This document shows, piece after piece, positions 20,117-29,420 of a stretch of DNA of 64,000 bases. Position 1 is the stretch's first letter, and every line of letters starts with the position of its first letter. Position numbers and translations under genes: made by a program. The stretch spans positions 62,001-126,000 of the forward strand of contig NZ_ATMI01000054.1 in the NCBI RefSeq assembly GCF_000439375.1. The letters are read 5' to 3'. This DNA comes from Tatumella saanichensis. Lineage in GTDB: Bacteria; Pseudomonadota; Gammaproteobacteria; Enterobacterales; Enterobacteriaceae. The notes below the pieces were generated by a model. It made no database searches and was not told where the DNA came from. It saw only the letters and a program-made list of their open reading frames with translations.

Positions 20117-20464
20117 TTACACACCCCACACAATAATGGTTCCATAAAGGACATACGTCAGTAACGCCACGACGATCAGGCCCTGTAATACTAGGCGCAC
20201 TGCCACTTGCTTAATATAATCTGTCAGTACTTGCCATAAGCCGATCCAGGCATGGACCAAAATTGACAGTAAGGTCAGCAGGGTAAATACCCGCGTAAAG
20301 GTGTGGGAGAAAAAGCCGTGCCAACTCTGATAAGTGAGTGGCCCTGAAATGATCAAGAAGCCAATAATAAAGAACACGTAGAGGGCAATCACGATGGCTG
20401 CGCCCCGTAGCAGTAACCAGTCATGAATACCGTTACGCCCCAGTGCTGATGCGCTGTTTACCAT
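20117..20464 (-). CDS. sdhD: Succinate dehydrogenase membrane anchor SdhD
   Basis: An inner-membrane anchor that shares haem b and the ubiquinone site with SdhC. The 115-residue protein has three TMs. His71 ([16 protein letters not shown]) and Tyr83 are at the positions known for haem/quinone function in E. coli. The first codons overlap the end of sdhC by 7 bp, and sdhA follows with no gap. Confidence 0.97.
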   Translation of the reverse strand: MVNSASALGRNGIHDWLLLRGAAIVIALYVFFIIGFLIISGPLTYQSWHGFFSHTFTRVFTLLTLLSILVHAWIGLWQVLTDYIKQVAVRLVLQGLIVVALLTYVLYGTIIVWGV

Positions 20465-20847
20465 ACTAAAACCCCCGCCAGAACCGCTAGTACGATCGTG
20501 ATAATAAAAGATGCTTTTGCAGAACGTTGCCCCGCGGCCAGTGTTTCATCAAGTACGCCAGTTTCCATCAGCAAATGACGGATACCGCCGACAATATGAT
20601 AGGCCAGTGCGGTGACAATGCCCCACAGGATCAGTTTGACAAACAGATTGCTAAAAATGGCCGATGCTTGTTGAAACCCCTCAGGGGAAGAGAGAGAAAG
20701 TCCGAGTAACCAAAGCAGAATACCGACGGCAGCAAACGTAATCACACCGCTGATACGGTGGAGGATAGAGGCTATTGCCGTCACGGGAAAGCGGATCGTC
20801 GACAGATCCAGATTGACAGGTCTTTGTTTTTTCACGATTTTGCCCAC
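20458..20847 (-). CDS. sdhC: Succinate dehydrogenase cytochrome b556 subunit SdhC
   Basis: A membrane subunit of complex II. The 129-residue protein has three TMs, with haem-ligand His84 ([12 protein letters not shown]) and quinone-site Ser27 and Arg31 in [11 protein letters not shown]. The start is GTG at 20847; a second in-frame GTG at 20835 would give VKKQRPVNL. The initiation region is therefore weak, in keeping with sdhC being an RyhB-type sRNA target in E. coli. It is first in the sdhCDAB-sucABCD operon. Confidence 0.96.
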   Translation of the reverse strand: MGKIVKKQRPVNLDLSTIRFPVTAIASILHRISGVITFAAVGILLWLLGLSLSSPEGFQQASAIFSNLFVKLILWGIVTALAYHIVGGIRHLLMETGVLDETLAAGQRSAKASFIITIVLAVLAGVLVW

Positions 20848-21011
20848 ACACAGCTCTTTATTATTTTAGCTTCCTCCGGCCCTGCCGGAAACGCAAAAAT
20901 CTGCATCACTTCTCTGACTTTCACGAAACCAGTTCAGTCACATCCAGTGTTAAATGACGGGTAAAAACGCTGGGTGGCTCCTGATCACAGGATTTCCGGA
21001 GACCTATTGCG

Positions 21012-21040
21012 AGTATAGGGAGATCACATTCTGATTACAA
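21012..21040 (-). promoter_or_regulatory. Promoter of sdhCDAB
   Basis: Minus-strand TTGTAA, a 17-bp spacer and TATACT, giving a predicted start near 21005 and a leader of about 160 nt before sdhC. Confidence 0.6.
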
Positions 21041-21077
21041 TTGACCTACAAATTGTTTGGTCATCTTTCGCCAAAAT

Positions 21078-21093
21078 AGTGATCCGCATCACG
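21078..21093. promoter_or_regulatory. CRP-like site upstream of sdhC
   Basis: AGTGA-N6-TCACG matches the CRP consensus TGTGA-N6-TCACA at 8 of 10 bases. Its centre lies about 80 bp upstream of the predicted sdhC start, close to the class I activating position described for E. coli sdhC (about -83). Confidence 0.5.
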
Positions 21094-21427
21094 ATATAAG
21101 CACATCATGCCGCGCCTTGCCTCGATTTTACATAAATAAAACATATATTTCACAAATGCGATGGTATTACCATTATGATAGCTTAGGCGACGGGGATAGA
21201 CTTTCCCAGACCTGTAAGTTATATAACTGATTGGGGAAGAAAATGCTAAGGCAATGATAACTGAACCCCAAATGTCAGCAGACAGACGCAATGTCATTGA
21301 CTTTGTCGGCACAGAGGATGGCTGGCGTTGTTATACAGAGTGGTAAGTTGTGCCTGTTTTTTAAAAAGCGAGTAACACGCATAATTTGGCGTTTGCGGCA
21401 TACCTGCCGACGCTAAAGGAGACCAAA

Positions 21428-22711
21428 ATGACAGACAAGAAAGTAACGCTGACTCATGACGGTGCAGAGCCGTTAGTCCTCGATGTTCTAGAAGGGACAT
21501 TGGGTCAGCAGGTAGTGGATGTTCGTACTTTGGGAAACAGTGGGTTATACACTTTTGACCCGGGCTATACCTCGACCGCCTCCTGCGAATCGAAGATCAC
21601 CTTTATCGACGGTGACGCCGGTATCCTGTTGCATCGCGGCTATCCTATCTCACAGTTAGCGACCCATTCTAACTACCTCGAAGTCTGTTATATCCTACTG
21701 TACGGGGAAACCCCGACTGTTGAACAGTATGAAAACTTCCGCACCACGGTAACCCGTCATACCATGGTCCATGAGCAGATTACTCGGTTGTTCCACGGTT
21801 TCCGCCGCGATTCACACCCGATGGCAGTAATGTGCGGCGTCACTGGGGCACTGGCTGCCTTCTATCATGACTCATTGGACGTGAACAATGAACGCCACCG
21901 TGAAATCGCCGCTTTCCGTTTACTGTCAAAAATGCCAACGGTAGCAGCCATGTGTTACAAGTATTCCCTCGGCCAGCCGTTCGTGTATCCGAAGAATAAT
22001 CTTTCCTATGCCGGAAACTTTCTGCATATGATGTTTGCCACCCCTTGCGAAGAGTATGTGGTCAATCCTGTGTTGGAAAAAGCCATGGACCGTATCCTTA
22101 TCCTGCATGCGGATCACGAGCAAAATGCGTCAACCTCGACCGTGAGAACGGCAGGCTCTTCTGGTGCCAATCCGTTCGCCTGTATCGCCGCAGGGATCGC
22201 CTCTCTTTGGGGGCCGGCCCATGGCGGTGCTAACGAAGCGACCCTGCACATGCTTGAAGAGATCCAGACTGTTGAGCATATCCCTGAATTTATCCGCCGC
22301 GCCAAAGACAAAAATGACTCTTTCCGCCTGATGGGCTTCGGTCACCGCGTCTACAAAAACTACGATCCGCGGGCCACTGTGATGCGGGAAACCTGCCACG
22401 AAGTCCTTAAAGAATTGGATATGAAAGATGATCTGCTGGAAGTGGCCATGGAGCTTGAGCATATCGCCCTCAATGACCCTTACTTTATCGAGCGCAAACT
22501 CTATCCAAACGTAGATTTCTATTCCGGTTTGATCCTCAAAGCAATGGGTATCCCGACCTCAATGTTTACGGTCATTTTCGCCATGGCTCGGACCGTTGGC
22601 TGGATTGCTCATTGGATTGAAATGCATGAAGAAGGTATGAAAATCGCCCGACCACGTCAGTTGTATACCGGCTATAACGAGCGTGAATTTACCTCAAACC
22701 TATCTGAATAA
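21428..22711 (+). CDS. gltA: Citrate synthase
   Basis: It condenses oxaloacetate and acetyl-CoA to citrate at the entry to the TCA cycle. The start at 21428 gives 427 residues (the E. coli length), with AGGAGACC spaced about 6 nt upstream; an in-frame upstream ATG at 21386 lacks this. Catalytic residues are seen in [10 protein letters not shown] (His about 265), [12 protein letters not shown] (His about 306) and NVDFYSG (Asp about 363). It belongs to the hexameric NADH-inhibited Gram-negative type. It diverges from sdhC across a 580-bp shared control region. Confidence 0.98.
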   Translation: MTDKKVTLTHDGAEPLVLDVLEGTLGQQVVDVRTLGNSGLYTFDPGYTSTASCESKITFIDGDAGILLHRGYPISQLATHSNYLEVCYILLYGETPTVEQYENFRTTVTRHTMVHEQITRLFHGFRRDSHPMAVMCGVTGALAAFYHDSLDVNNERHREIAAFRLLSKMPTVAAMCYKYSLGQPFVYPKNNLSYAGNFLHMMFATPCEEYVVNPVLEKAMDRILILHADHEQNASTSTVRTAGSSGANPFACIAAGIASLWGPAHGGANEATLHMLEEIQTVEHIPEFIRRAKDKNDSFRLMGFGHRVYKNYDPRATVMRETCHEVLKELDMKDDLLEVAMELEHIALNDPYFIERKLYPNVDFYSGLILKAMGIPTSMFTVIFAMARTVGWIAHWIEMHEEGMKIARPRQLYTGYNEREFTSNLSE

Positions 22712-22717
22712 CCTTTA

Positions 22718-22741
22718 TGAAGGTGCCTGCAGGCACCTTCA
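22718..22741. terminator. 24-bp palindrome between gltA and the aroE-like gene
   Basis: A perfect self-complementary sequence, TGAAGGTGCCTG and its complement, 6 bp after the gltA stop and 21 bp after the convergent gene on the other strand. It forms a strong hairpin in both transcripts. A clear T-run is lacking, so it may be a bidirectional terminator of modest strength. Confidence 0.5.
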
Positions 22742-22762
22742 GTCTGTCACCGTCCGGCCACG

Positions 22763-23617
22763 TTATCCGGTGAATAAGTCCTCAAGAACCTTGCGCATCG
22801 GCGCCTTATCGGCCTCCACCTCAAACCAGTAAGTCAGGTTGAGTGCACCTTGGTTAACCAGCATATTCAGCCCATTGAGGGTGCGACAGCCTTTCTCCTC
22901 TGCTAAGCGCAACAAACGGGTCTGTGGCGGGTTAGGGATCACATCGGCGACAAACAGCGCAGATCGCAGGCTATTCGCATCAATTTCCGGCATCGCTTCA
23001 GCATCGTCTAAGCCAACAGAGGTGGCATTTACCAAAATGTCTTGGTCTTCAGCAATGCTGATCCCCGGCGTCCAGTGGACAAAATGGGCATCTGCGGACG
23101 TATTGTCTTTGATCAGATCGGCCAGTGCCTGGCCCTTCTCTTTATCTCGGTTAATAATGGTGATCGATTTTGCTCCGGCTAAGGCGGATTCCACCGCAAT
23201 CGCCCGCGCCGCGCCACCAGCACCGAGCAGCGATAAAGATTTATCGTTAATATCAATCTGTTCAATCAGCGCTTCAACAAATCCTTTACCGTCAGTATTC
23301 TCACCAATCAGTTTACCGTCACGAATAATCACACAGTTGACGGCACCGATCACTTTGGCGGAGGTGCCTAACTCATCAATATACTCAATGATCGCCTGTT
23401 TATTCGGGATAGAGCAGTTGAAGCCACGCCAGCCCATGGCTTTAGCGCCGGCCACAGCGGCCTGTAACTGCGCTTTACCGACATCACAGTTGATATAGCG
23501 GGCGGGAATATTTTGGTGCTGGTAGGCGGCTTCCATTACGGCAACCGTGGGGTTTTCGGAACAGGGGGATGAGAAAGATCCGGTCAGTTCACTAAGAAAA
23601 TTTTCTTGTTCGGCCAT
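22763..23617 (-). CDS. Shikimate/quinate dehydrogenase-like oxidoreductase
   Basis: A 284-residue member of the shikimate dehydrogenase (AroE/YdiB) superfamily, probably not the housekeeping AroE. The catalytic Lys73 (NCSIPNK) and Asp109 (GENTDGKGF) are present, as is the Rossmann motif GAGGAARA at about 132-139. NRD at 156-158 replaces the NRT typical of NADP-specific AroE, which may favour NAD. The N-terminal substrate motif, usually HSxSP with two Ser, reads CSENP, so the second Ser is Asn. Substrate preference has probably shifted. It occupies the place of nei-abrB in E. coli. A 19-bp palindrome lies about 75 bp upstream. Confidence 0.8.
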   Translation of the reverse strand: MAEQENFLSELTGSFSSPCSENPTVAVMEAAYQHQNIPARYINCDVGKAQLQAAVAGAKAMGWRGFNCSIPNKQAIIEYIDELGTSAKVIGAVNCVIIRDGKLIGENTDGKGFVEALIEQIDINDKSLSLLGAGGAARAIAVESALAGAKSITIINRDKEKGQALADLIKDNTSADAHFVHWTPGISIAEDQDILVNATSVGLDDAEAMPEIDANSLRSALFVADVIPNPPQTRLLRLAEEKGCRTLNGLNMLVNQGALNLTYWFEVEADKAPMRKVLEDLFTG

Positions 23618-23689
23618 CAGAAACTCCTTGTTGAGAAACTTCTTTAAGCCTTAAACAGAATAGTCACCCTGTCAACCAACCGAAATTTT

Positions 23690-23708
23690 ATATTATGAAT
23701 CATAATAT
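23690..23708. promoter_or_regulatory. 19-bp perfect palindrome upstream of the aroE-like gene
   Basis: ATATTATGAATCATAATAT: 9-bp arms around a central A. It lies 73-91 bp upstream of the start codon, between this gene and pxpA. It looks like a dimeric regulator operator and overlaps A/T-rich sequence that could supply a -10. No adjacent regulator gene is present. Confidence 0.5.
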
Positions 23709-23752
23709 TTCCCGGTCACGCGCTCAGACGAAACCGGGAGCAGGGAGCCCTG

Positions 23753-24487
23753 TTAGGCAGTAACGTCGATCTTTTCGCGGCTGAACGCATCACGTAAATG
23801 ACGGGCGAACTCCAGGGCATGCTCGCCATCACCGTGCAGACAAACCGTTTGTGCATTGACCTTGACGGTTTCTCCGCTAATGGCGCGGACTTCACCGTGC
23901 TTCACCATACTCAGTGTTTGCGCTATCGCCTGCGCACTATCGCTAAGCAGCGCACCGGGCTGACTGCGTGCCACCAGTTGTCCCGAGGCGGTATATCCAC
24001 GGTCAGCGAACACTTCCTCGCGGGTGACTAGACCATAACGCTGACCGGCAGTGATCAGTTCACTGCCCGCCAGTCCCACCAGTACCAGTGATGGATTGGC
24101 AGCATGGATCGCGGCGGCGATCGCATCCGCCAGCTGTGGTTCTACCGCTGCCTGGTTGTAGAGCATACCGTGAGGTTTAACATGGGCTAAGGTCATTCCC
24201 TCGCTGACGGCAATCTGCTGTAGTGCACCAATCTGATAGAGTTGCTGCGCATAAACCTCCTCCGGTGGCAATGTCATGGCAGTACGTCCGAAATTCTGCC
24301 GATCCGGAAAGGATGGATGGGCCCCAATACTGACCCCGTACTGTTTTGCCCAGCGCACAGACTGTAGCATGGTCAGCGCATCGCCCGCATGGAAGCCACA
24401 GGCGATATTGGCTGAGCTCACCAGTTGTAACAGTTGCTGGTCGCCACTTGCGCCCTCACCCAAATCGGCGTTTAAATCAATCTTCAT
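23753..24487 (-). CDS. pxpA: 5-oxoprolinase subunit PxpA
   Basis: A LamB/YcsF-family subunit of ATP-dependent 5-oxoprolinase (PxpABC), which opens 5-oxo-L-proline to glutamate. The start at 24487 gives [16 protein letters not shown], the family N-terminus, and 244 residues as in E. coli. It overlaps the pxpC stop by 4 bp (ATGA). Conserved motifs are [26 protein letters not shown] and [12 protein letters not shown]. It is last in pxpB-pxpC-pxpA. The E. coli neighbours nei and abrB are absent downstream. Confidence 0.95.
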   Translation of the reverse strand: MKIDLNADLGEGASGDQQLLQLVSSANIACGFHAGDALTMLQSVRWAKQYGVSIGAHPSFPDRQNFGRTAMTLPPEEVYAQQLYQIGALQQIAVSEGMTLAHVKPHGMLYNQAAVEPQLADAIAAAIHAANPSLVLVGLAGSELITAGQRYGLVTREEVFADRGYTASGQLVARSQPGALLSDSAQAIAQTLSMVKHGEVRAISGETVKVNAQTVCLHGDGEHALEFARHLRDAFSREKIDVTA

Positions 24488-25413
24488 GACTCTGAAAGCC
24501 CCCATTTCATCATATCAAGTACATGTTGCTGGTGCTGCTTGGCCTCACGGGCCTGCTGCAAGGTGCAGTGGACAAAGTGGATCGGCTCTCCCGGACGGAT
24601 CTGTGCCAGATGATACAGATCACTGGCGATCACCGATCCGATCCGCGGATAGCCCCCGGTCGTCTGGGCATCCGCCATCAGTACCACCGGTTGCCCACCG
24701 TTGGTCACCTGAATAGTGCCAGGCAACACGGCATGGGATAATAGCTCTCGGCCTTCGGGGCGATGGAGTTGGCGTCCCTGCAGGCGGTAACCCATGCGGT
24801 TACTTTGTGTGGAGAGGACCCAACCGGTGCGCCAGAAGGCCTGCTGTGATTCGGCGCTAAATTCATGGTATTCCGGTCCAGGGATCACCCTGACCCGGTT
24901 CCCCCACAATAACTGGCGGACGCCAACAGAAGCCGAAAAACGCCGCGTCGCGGGATGTAATGGCAAACTGTCGCCGTCTTTGAGGTATCGCCCTTGCCAG
25001 CCACCGAATCCGGCTTTGAGATCGGTGCTGCAGGAGTCCATCACCTGCGGCAAGTCAAAGCCACCGTTAATCGCCAGATAACTGCGGACACCACGGATAG
25101 CCCGGGTCAGGGTCAATACCTGCCCGGCGCGGGCAAAGGTCCGCCAGCCCGTCCAGACCGTCGCACCGTCCAATTCGGCCTGACAGCCAGCTCCAGTCAG
25201 TGCAAACCAACTGTCACGTTCAAAACGAAAACGACACTGTCCGAAGGTGATTTCCAGTACTGCGCTGCTTTCTGGGTTGCCGACCAATAAGTTAGCGGTT
25301 TTCATCGCCGGTAAATCCAGTACGCCGCTGAGGCTGACACCCGATTGCCCATAACTGAAACGTCCGGCATCTTGAACGGAAGTGGCCATTCCGGCCCGAA
25401 GGAGCGTTAGCAT
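24484..25413 (-). CDS. pxpC: 5-oxoprolinase subunit PxpC
   Basis: A KipA/urea-amidolyase-C-domain-type subunit that works with PxpB on 5-oxoproline. At 309 residues it is close to E. coli PxpC (310). Typical motifs are [22 protein letters not shown] near the N-terminus, the [12 protein letters not shown] block and [18 protein letters not shown] near the C-terminus. It overlaps pxpB by 7 bp upstream and pxpA by 4 bp downstream, so the three subunits are translationally coupled. Confidence 0.94.
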   Translation of the reverse strand: MLTLLRAGMATSVQDAGRFSYGQSGVSLSGVLDLPAMKTANLLVGNPESSAVLEITFGQCRFRFERDSWFALTGAGCQAELDGATVWTGWRTFARAGQVLTLTRAIRGVRSYLAINGGFDLPQVMDSCSTDLKAGFGGWQGRYLKDGDSLPLHPATRRFSASVGVRQLLWGNRVRVIPGPEYHEFSAESQQAFWRTGWVLSTQSNRMGYRLQGRQLHRPEGRELLSHAVLPGTIQVTNGGQPVVLMADAQTTGGYPRIGSVIASDLYHLAQIRPGEPIHFVHCTLQQAREAKQHQQHVLDMMKWGLSES

Positions 25414-26063
25414 TGGCCCTCCTTTTGCGGGACAAAACGCACAGTGTCCCCCGGTGCCAGTAACACCGCCGGGTCACGTTCAGGGGAAAACAGCGGTACT
25501 GATGCGAGGCCAATCAGCTGCCAGCCCCCGGGAGTCGGCAATGGATAAATTCCGGTCTGACTGCCACCAATCCCTACACTGCCTGCAGGCACAGCAACAC
25601 GCGGTTCAGCGCGACGCGGGCAGTGAATTTTCGGGTTGAGTCCCGCCATGTAAGGGAAGCCCGGCTGGAAGCCGATAAAATAGACCGTATACTGGCCGCT
25701 GCTGTGTAACTCCACCACCTGAGAGGGGCTCAGTTGACTGTGGCGTGCCACCTCCTGCAGGTCCGGACCGCCGTCGCCACCGTAAATTACTGGCACATCA
25801 ATGGTGCGGGACTCAGGAATATCCGCACTGCTCCCCTCCCAGTCACGGCGAAGCTGATCCAGAGCCTGTTCAGCATCTGCCGGAATATCCCAGAGGATCA
25901 CGGTCAGATTATTCATACCCGGAATAGCCTGACGCACCTGCGGTTGGCTACCAAGTCGGCGTACCAATCCCCAAATTTTTTGCTGCGAGGCCAAGGTGAC
26001 CGGTGGAGATAACTCCATGACCAGTGCCTGCTCTCCCAACATATAGTATTTGATTTGCTGCAC
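25407..26063 (-). CDS. pxpB: 5-oxoprolinase subunit PxpB
   Basis: A KipI-family subunit of 5-oxoprolinase. The 218-residue length equals E. coli PxpB. The start is GTG at 26063 ([13 protein letters not shown]), with GGAG about 7 nt upstream. Conserved sequence includes [25 protein letters not shown] and [14 protein letters not shown]. It is first in the pxpBCA operon. The upstream 220 bp to ybgI hold a hairpin but no gene. Confidence 0.94.
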   Translation of the reverse strand: MQQIKYYMLGEQALVMELSPPVTLASQQKIWGLVRRLGSQPQVRQAIPGMNNLTVILWDIPADAEQALDQLRRDWEGSSADIPESRTIDVPVIYGGDGGPDLQEVARHSQLSPSQVVELHSSGQYTVYFIGFQPGFPYMAGLNPKIHCPRRAEPRVAVPAGSVGIGGSQTGIYPLPTPGGWQLIGLASVPLFSPERDPAVLLAPGDTVRFVPQKEGQC

Positions 26064-26237
26064 AACCTGTCTCCGTACAACCCTCGCCCTTCAGGGCGAT
26101 TACCTGAATCGGTGCTTTTCGCACACAAGTTTGTCTCTACCGTTATCCGTAACGACAGGTTTTGTGTCAACATTTTTAATAATTAACTGAAAATGAAATA
26201 TCTTTTGGTGGGAAGTTCAGTGAGGCAATATAGCGAT

Positions 26238-26260
26238 CATCCGCCACTGTGCGGCGGATG
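26238..26260 (-). terminator. Hairpin downstream of ybgI
   Basis: Perfect 8-bp arms CATCCGCC/GGCGGATG around a 7-nt loop, 24 bp after the ybgI stop. No T-run follows, so it is a terminator-like or 3'-stabilising structure of uncertain strength. Confidence 0.4.
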
Positions 26261-26283
26261 AGGCAGAGACCATAACAGTCGCA

Positions 26284-27027
26284 TTACGCTGGGTTATCAA
26301 TATCGACAAAGGTCACGTTAAGGCCCTGTTCCGCTGCCAACCATTCTCCCAGAGCTCGTACACCGCCACGCTCAGTGGCATGGTGGCCAGCGGCATAGAA
26401 GTGAAGGCTACGCTCACGGGCAACATGAATGGTTTTCTCCGAGACTTCACCGGTGATAAAGGCGTCCACCCCGAAGTCAGCGGCCTCATCGATAAAGCCC
26501 TGTCCGCCCCCAGTACACCAAGCAATCCGCTCAATCTTTTGCGGGGCATTATCGCCACACCACAGCGGTTTACGTCCCAATTTCTGCTCAATAAGATGGC
26601 CGAAAGCAGCGCCATCCAGCGGCTGATCCAGACGGCCATAGGGTACCAGCGGGGCAATCTCTCCCTGCACGTGAATACCTAGCAGCGCCGCCAATTGTGC
26701 GTTGTTGCCTAACTGCGGATGTGCATCCAGCGGAAGATGCCAGCCATAAAGGTTGATATCGTGGCTCAACAGGGTGCGCAGACGCTGGCGTTTCATACCA
26801 GTGATTTGCGGCGCTTCATTTTTCCAGAAGTAACCATGATGAACGATCACCGCATCTGCCTTCAGCCTGACGGCTTCGTCAAGTAATGCCTGACAGGCAG
26901 TCACGCCGGTAACAATTTTCTGTACCTCCGGGCGACCCTCGACCTGCAGACCATTAGGGGCGTAATCACTGAAAGTTTTGCTGTTCAGTTGTTGATTAAT
27001 GACGGCTTCTAACTGGATATTGTTCAT
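26284..27027 (-). CDS. ybgI: Nif3-family metal-binding protein YbgI
   Basis: A 247-residue NIF3/DUF34-family protein, the length of E. coli YbgI, a toroidal hexamer with a dinuclear metal site. Putative metal ligands are in VIVHHGYFWK and in the C-terminal GHHATERGGVRALGEWL. The true function is unresolved; a link to nucleotide or GTP-cyclohydrolase-type chemistry has been proposed for the family. It is last in a ybgA-phr-ybgI unit, 8 bp after phr. Confidence 0.93.
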   Translation of the reverse strand: MNNIQLEAVINQQLNSKTFSDYAPNGLQVEGRPEVQKIVTGVTACQALLDEAVRLKADAVIVHHGYFWKNEAPQITGMKRQRLRTLLSHDINLYGWHLPLDAHPQLGNNAQLAALLGIHVQGEIAPLVPYGRLDQPLDGAAFGHLIEQKLGRKPLWCGDNAPQKIERIAWCTGGGQGFIDEAADFGVDAFITGEVSEKTIHVARERSLHFYAAGHHATERGGVRALGEWLAAEQGLNVTFVDIDNPA

Positions 27028-27035
27028 CAGTACTG

Positions 27036-28478
27036 TTATTCCTCTGAGTTCTGACCTTGCTTACGGGCGGCCTCATAGGCCTGCAACGTAGTTTGACGCA
27101 CCTTTTTGTGTTCGACAACCGGTTGCGGGTAATCCAGCGTAACCTGATGCTTTTTCGCCCATGTCCAAGGGTCATGGATAGCTTTACCCGGAACTTGATC
27201 CAACTCAGGGATCCAACGACGGATAAACTCCCCTTCAGGGTCAAAACGTTCGCCCTGCAATTGGGGATTAAAGATACGGAAATAGGGGGCGGCATCGGTG
27301 CCGGTTGAAGCTGCCCATTGCCAGCCACCGTTGTTGGCGGCTAAGTCGCCGTCCAGCAACTGTGACATAAAGTAACGCTCCCCTTCCCGCCAGTCGATCA
27401 GCAGATCTTTTACCAGAAAGCTGGCGACAATCATCCGCAGGCGGTTATGCATCCAGCCGGTGGTGTTCAACTGTTTCATGGCGGCATCGACAATCGGATA
27501 ACCGGTTTTTCCTTGCTGCCAAGCGGACAAATGCTTTTTATCCTTGCGCCACTCAATATGACGGGTCCAGTCGGTATAAGGCTGATGACGGCACAAGCGG
27601 GGATGAGCCACCAGCAAATGCCGATAAAATTCGCGCCAAAAAATCTCGTTCAACCACACTGCGCCTTTACCGCCGCTGAGTGCATCGGGGTTATCCCGTA
27701 AAATACGGTGCAGACATTGACGGGCCGATAGCTGACCAGTAGCCAGATACGGAGATAACTCGCTGGTTCCTTTTTTGGCCGGAATATCCCGCTGCTTATC
27801 ATAGTCGGCAGCATTGTGCAGGCTGAATTCTCGCAGGCGGCGCAAGGCTTCTCGTGCCCCTGCCGGGAACAGCTGTTGATCATAATGTTCCGCCATTGGC
27901 GTAAAATCAGGCACCTTATCGGCACTGATATCTTTCGGTGCAGTACGCCCTTGCGGTGCCGGGTAGCACTCGGGGAGTTCCTGACGTAACTTCGCTGCCA
28001 GTGCTTTACTGAACGGTGTGTAGACATGATACATGGTGCCTTTACCGGTAAGTACCGAGCCGGGGGGCACTAGGGTGCCATCATGAAACCCTTGGCAAGC
28101 AATGCCCTGCTCATTCAATTTTTGCTCAGCCTGGCGGTCACGCTGATGCTCATTCAGTTCATACTGATAGTTGTAGAACAAGGCATTAACCTGAAACTGC
28201 TCCACCACTTGATACAGTACTTCAATACTATCATTGAACATCTCTGCTTCACGGATCAGCAGCGGCACCCCGAGATGCTGAAGCTCTTCACTGAGTAGGC
28301 GTAAGCCATCGCGAATAAACGCCGCCTGCCTACCCGCCATACCGTGCTGCTGCCACTGACTGACAGTGGGGATAAACAGTGCGATGACCCGTGCTTGCGG
28401 ATCCTGACAGGCTGCATACAGGGCCGGATTATCCAAGGTACGGAGGTCATTCCTCAGCCAGACAAGATGAGTTTTCAT
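27036..28478 (-). CDS. phr: Deoxyribodipyrimidine photolyase
   Basis: A class I CPD photolyase that splits cyclobutane pyrimidine dimers using blue light, FADH- and an antenna pterin. The 480-residue protein has an N-terminal Rossmann-like antenna domain (HLVWLRNDLRTLDNPALY) and a helical FAD domain. The latter carries INEIFWREFYRHL-type sequence, TGYPIVDAAMKQLNTTGWMHN, RMIVASFLVKDLLIDWR and DGDLAANNGGWQWAASTGTDA, all typical of photolyases. It overlaps ybgA by 4 bp, and ybgI follows after 8 bp. The E. coli protein is 472 residues. Confidence 0.97.
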   Translation of the reverse strand: MKTHLVWLRNDLRTLDNPALYAACQDPQARVIALFIPTVSQWQQHGMAGRQAAFIRDGLRLLSEELQHLGVPLLIREAEMFNDSIEVLYQVVEQFQVNALFYNYQYELNEHQRDRQAEQKLNEQGIACQGFHDGTLVPPGSVLTGKGTMYHVYTPFSKALAAKLRQELPECYPAPQGRTAPKDISADKVPDFTPMAEHYDQQLFPAGAREALRRLREFSLHNAADYDKQRDIPAKKGTSELSPYLATGQLSARQCLHRILRDNPDALSGGKGAVWLNEIFWREFYRHLLVAHPRLCRHQPYTDWTRHIEWRKDKKHLSAWQQGKTGYPIVDAAMKQLNTTGWMHNRLRMIVASFLVKDLLIDWREGERYFMSQLLDGDLAANNGGWQWAASTGTDAAPYFRIFNPQLQGERFDPEGEFIRRWIPELDQVPGKAIHDPWTWAKKHQVTLDYPQPVVEHKKVRQTTLQAYEAARKQGQNSEE

Positions 28479-29278
28479 TCTTCCTCCACAGACGTTTTAT
28501 CGGCCTCAGACGACAGATAAGGGAACAGGTAGCGCTGTGAGGCGATCCATTCATGGGGAAACTCTGCCAAACAGGCTTTCAAGGCCGCAATCGGCACAGA
28601 TAACGGTAGCTCCCCTAATCGAAAACGATCAATGGTTGCCGCCAGCGCTTGACGCTGTTCACCGCTAAGGTGGGGACGGAAATACCCTTGGATATGCATC
28701 AACACATTAGTGTGATTCTCGCGGGTTGGCGGACAGCGCAACAGCGCCATTAATTTATGGCGGTACATCAGGGCAAAGGCAGCCGGTGAAGGCCAAGACG
28801 CCATGTCAGCGACCAAGGGGCCCAGCTCGCGGTATAGTGGCTGCGAGTGAGACAGCAGCAGGTATTTGTAGCGACTGTGAAAACGGATCAAATCGTGGGC
28901 GCTACAGCCATCGGCACAGACGGCATCAAACTCTGTCCGTGCGGAAACCGCCTCAATAAACTGCTGACGAGACTGCGGCGAAGAGAGTGCCTGTTCGGTG
29001 ATCACCGGCAGGTCTTCCTCAGAGTGTTGTACCTCGGCTTCCAGTACCTCACTGCTGTCAGCGCACGGCAGAACGATGCCACTGACCGGCCAACGCAGCA
29101 ATTTCTGCCGTGAATTGAGGGCATTGAGCTGTGACGCCGATGGCGTAAGCTGCTTACGAAACGCCGACATAGGCAGTGTCTGCAAACGAAACTCCGGTGG
29201 CAAATTGGCTGCCAGTGAGGCCATGCCCCGTGTAGAAAGGGGTTCTCCGGGTACTGCTATCTGAGGAAACTGTGACAT
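28475..29278 (-). CDS. ybgA: YbgA-like DUF1722 protein with N-terminal extension
   Basis: Residues from about 112 to 240 match the DUF1722/YbgA domain (LIRFHSRYKYLLLSHSQPLYRELG, MYRHKLMALLRCPPTRENHTNVLMHIQGYF). In E. coli this is a 169-residue protein encoded just before phr, of unknown function. Here the protein is 267 residues. The first ~105 carry no domain I recognise and do not look like the DUF523 module found fused to DUF1722 elsewhere. The start at 29278 (MSQFPQIAV) is preceded by AAGGTACAGG. The stop overlaps the phr start by 4 bp. A 16-bp palindrome lies 20 bp upstream. Confidence 0.8.
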   Translation of the reverse strand: MSQFPQIAVPGEPLSTRGMASLAANLPPEFRLQTLPMSAFRKQLTPSASQLNALNSRQKLLRWPVSGIVLPCADSSEVLEAEVQHSEEDLPVITEQALSSPQSRQQFIEAVSARTEFDAVCADGCSAHDLIRFHSRYKYLLLSHSQPLYRELGPLVADMASWPSPAAFALMYRHKLMALLRCPPTRENHTNVLMHIQGYFRPHLSGEQRQALAATIDRFRLGELPLSVPIAALKACLAEFPHEWIASQRYLFPYLSSEADKTSVEEE

Positions 29279-29297
29279 AAACCTGTACCTTATTTTA

Positions 29298-29313
29298 AAA
29301 CTTGTACAAGTTT
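29298..29313. promoter_or_regulatory. 16-bp palindromic operator at the ybgA-phr-ybgI promoter
   Basis: AAACTTGTACAAGTTT is a perfect palindrome. On the minus strand a TATACT (29316-29321) lies just upstream, so the predicted transcription start falls inside the palindrome, about 30 bp before the ybgA ATG. The -35 is poor. A TTGTACA core resembles sites bound by some MerR-family regulators (MlrA/BluR/LitR type), several of which control light or photolyase genes. The regulator assignment is inference. Confidence 0.55.
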
Positions 29314-29373
29314 AGAGTATAGCAGCCCTCCCAGGAAGGGGCAGAGAGCCAGAATTATCTGCTATTTTGTGCA

Positions 29374-29400
29374 TAAAAAGGGGCACCTGACGGCACCCCT
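29374..29400 (-). terminator. Terminator of pgm
   Basis: Minus-strand GGGGTGCC, 4-nt loop and GGTGCCCC (with two G-U pairs) followed by TTTTT, 21 bp after the pgm stop. Confidence 0.8.
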
Positions 29401-29420
29401 CGTTTGACTGGGTAGAGAGA

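Noticed and set aside
21293-21340. TTGACT near 21298 as a gltA promoter -35
   Set aside because: No acceptable -10 at 16-18 bp; a TATACA lies too far downstream. Start left unassigned.
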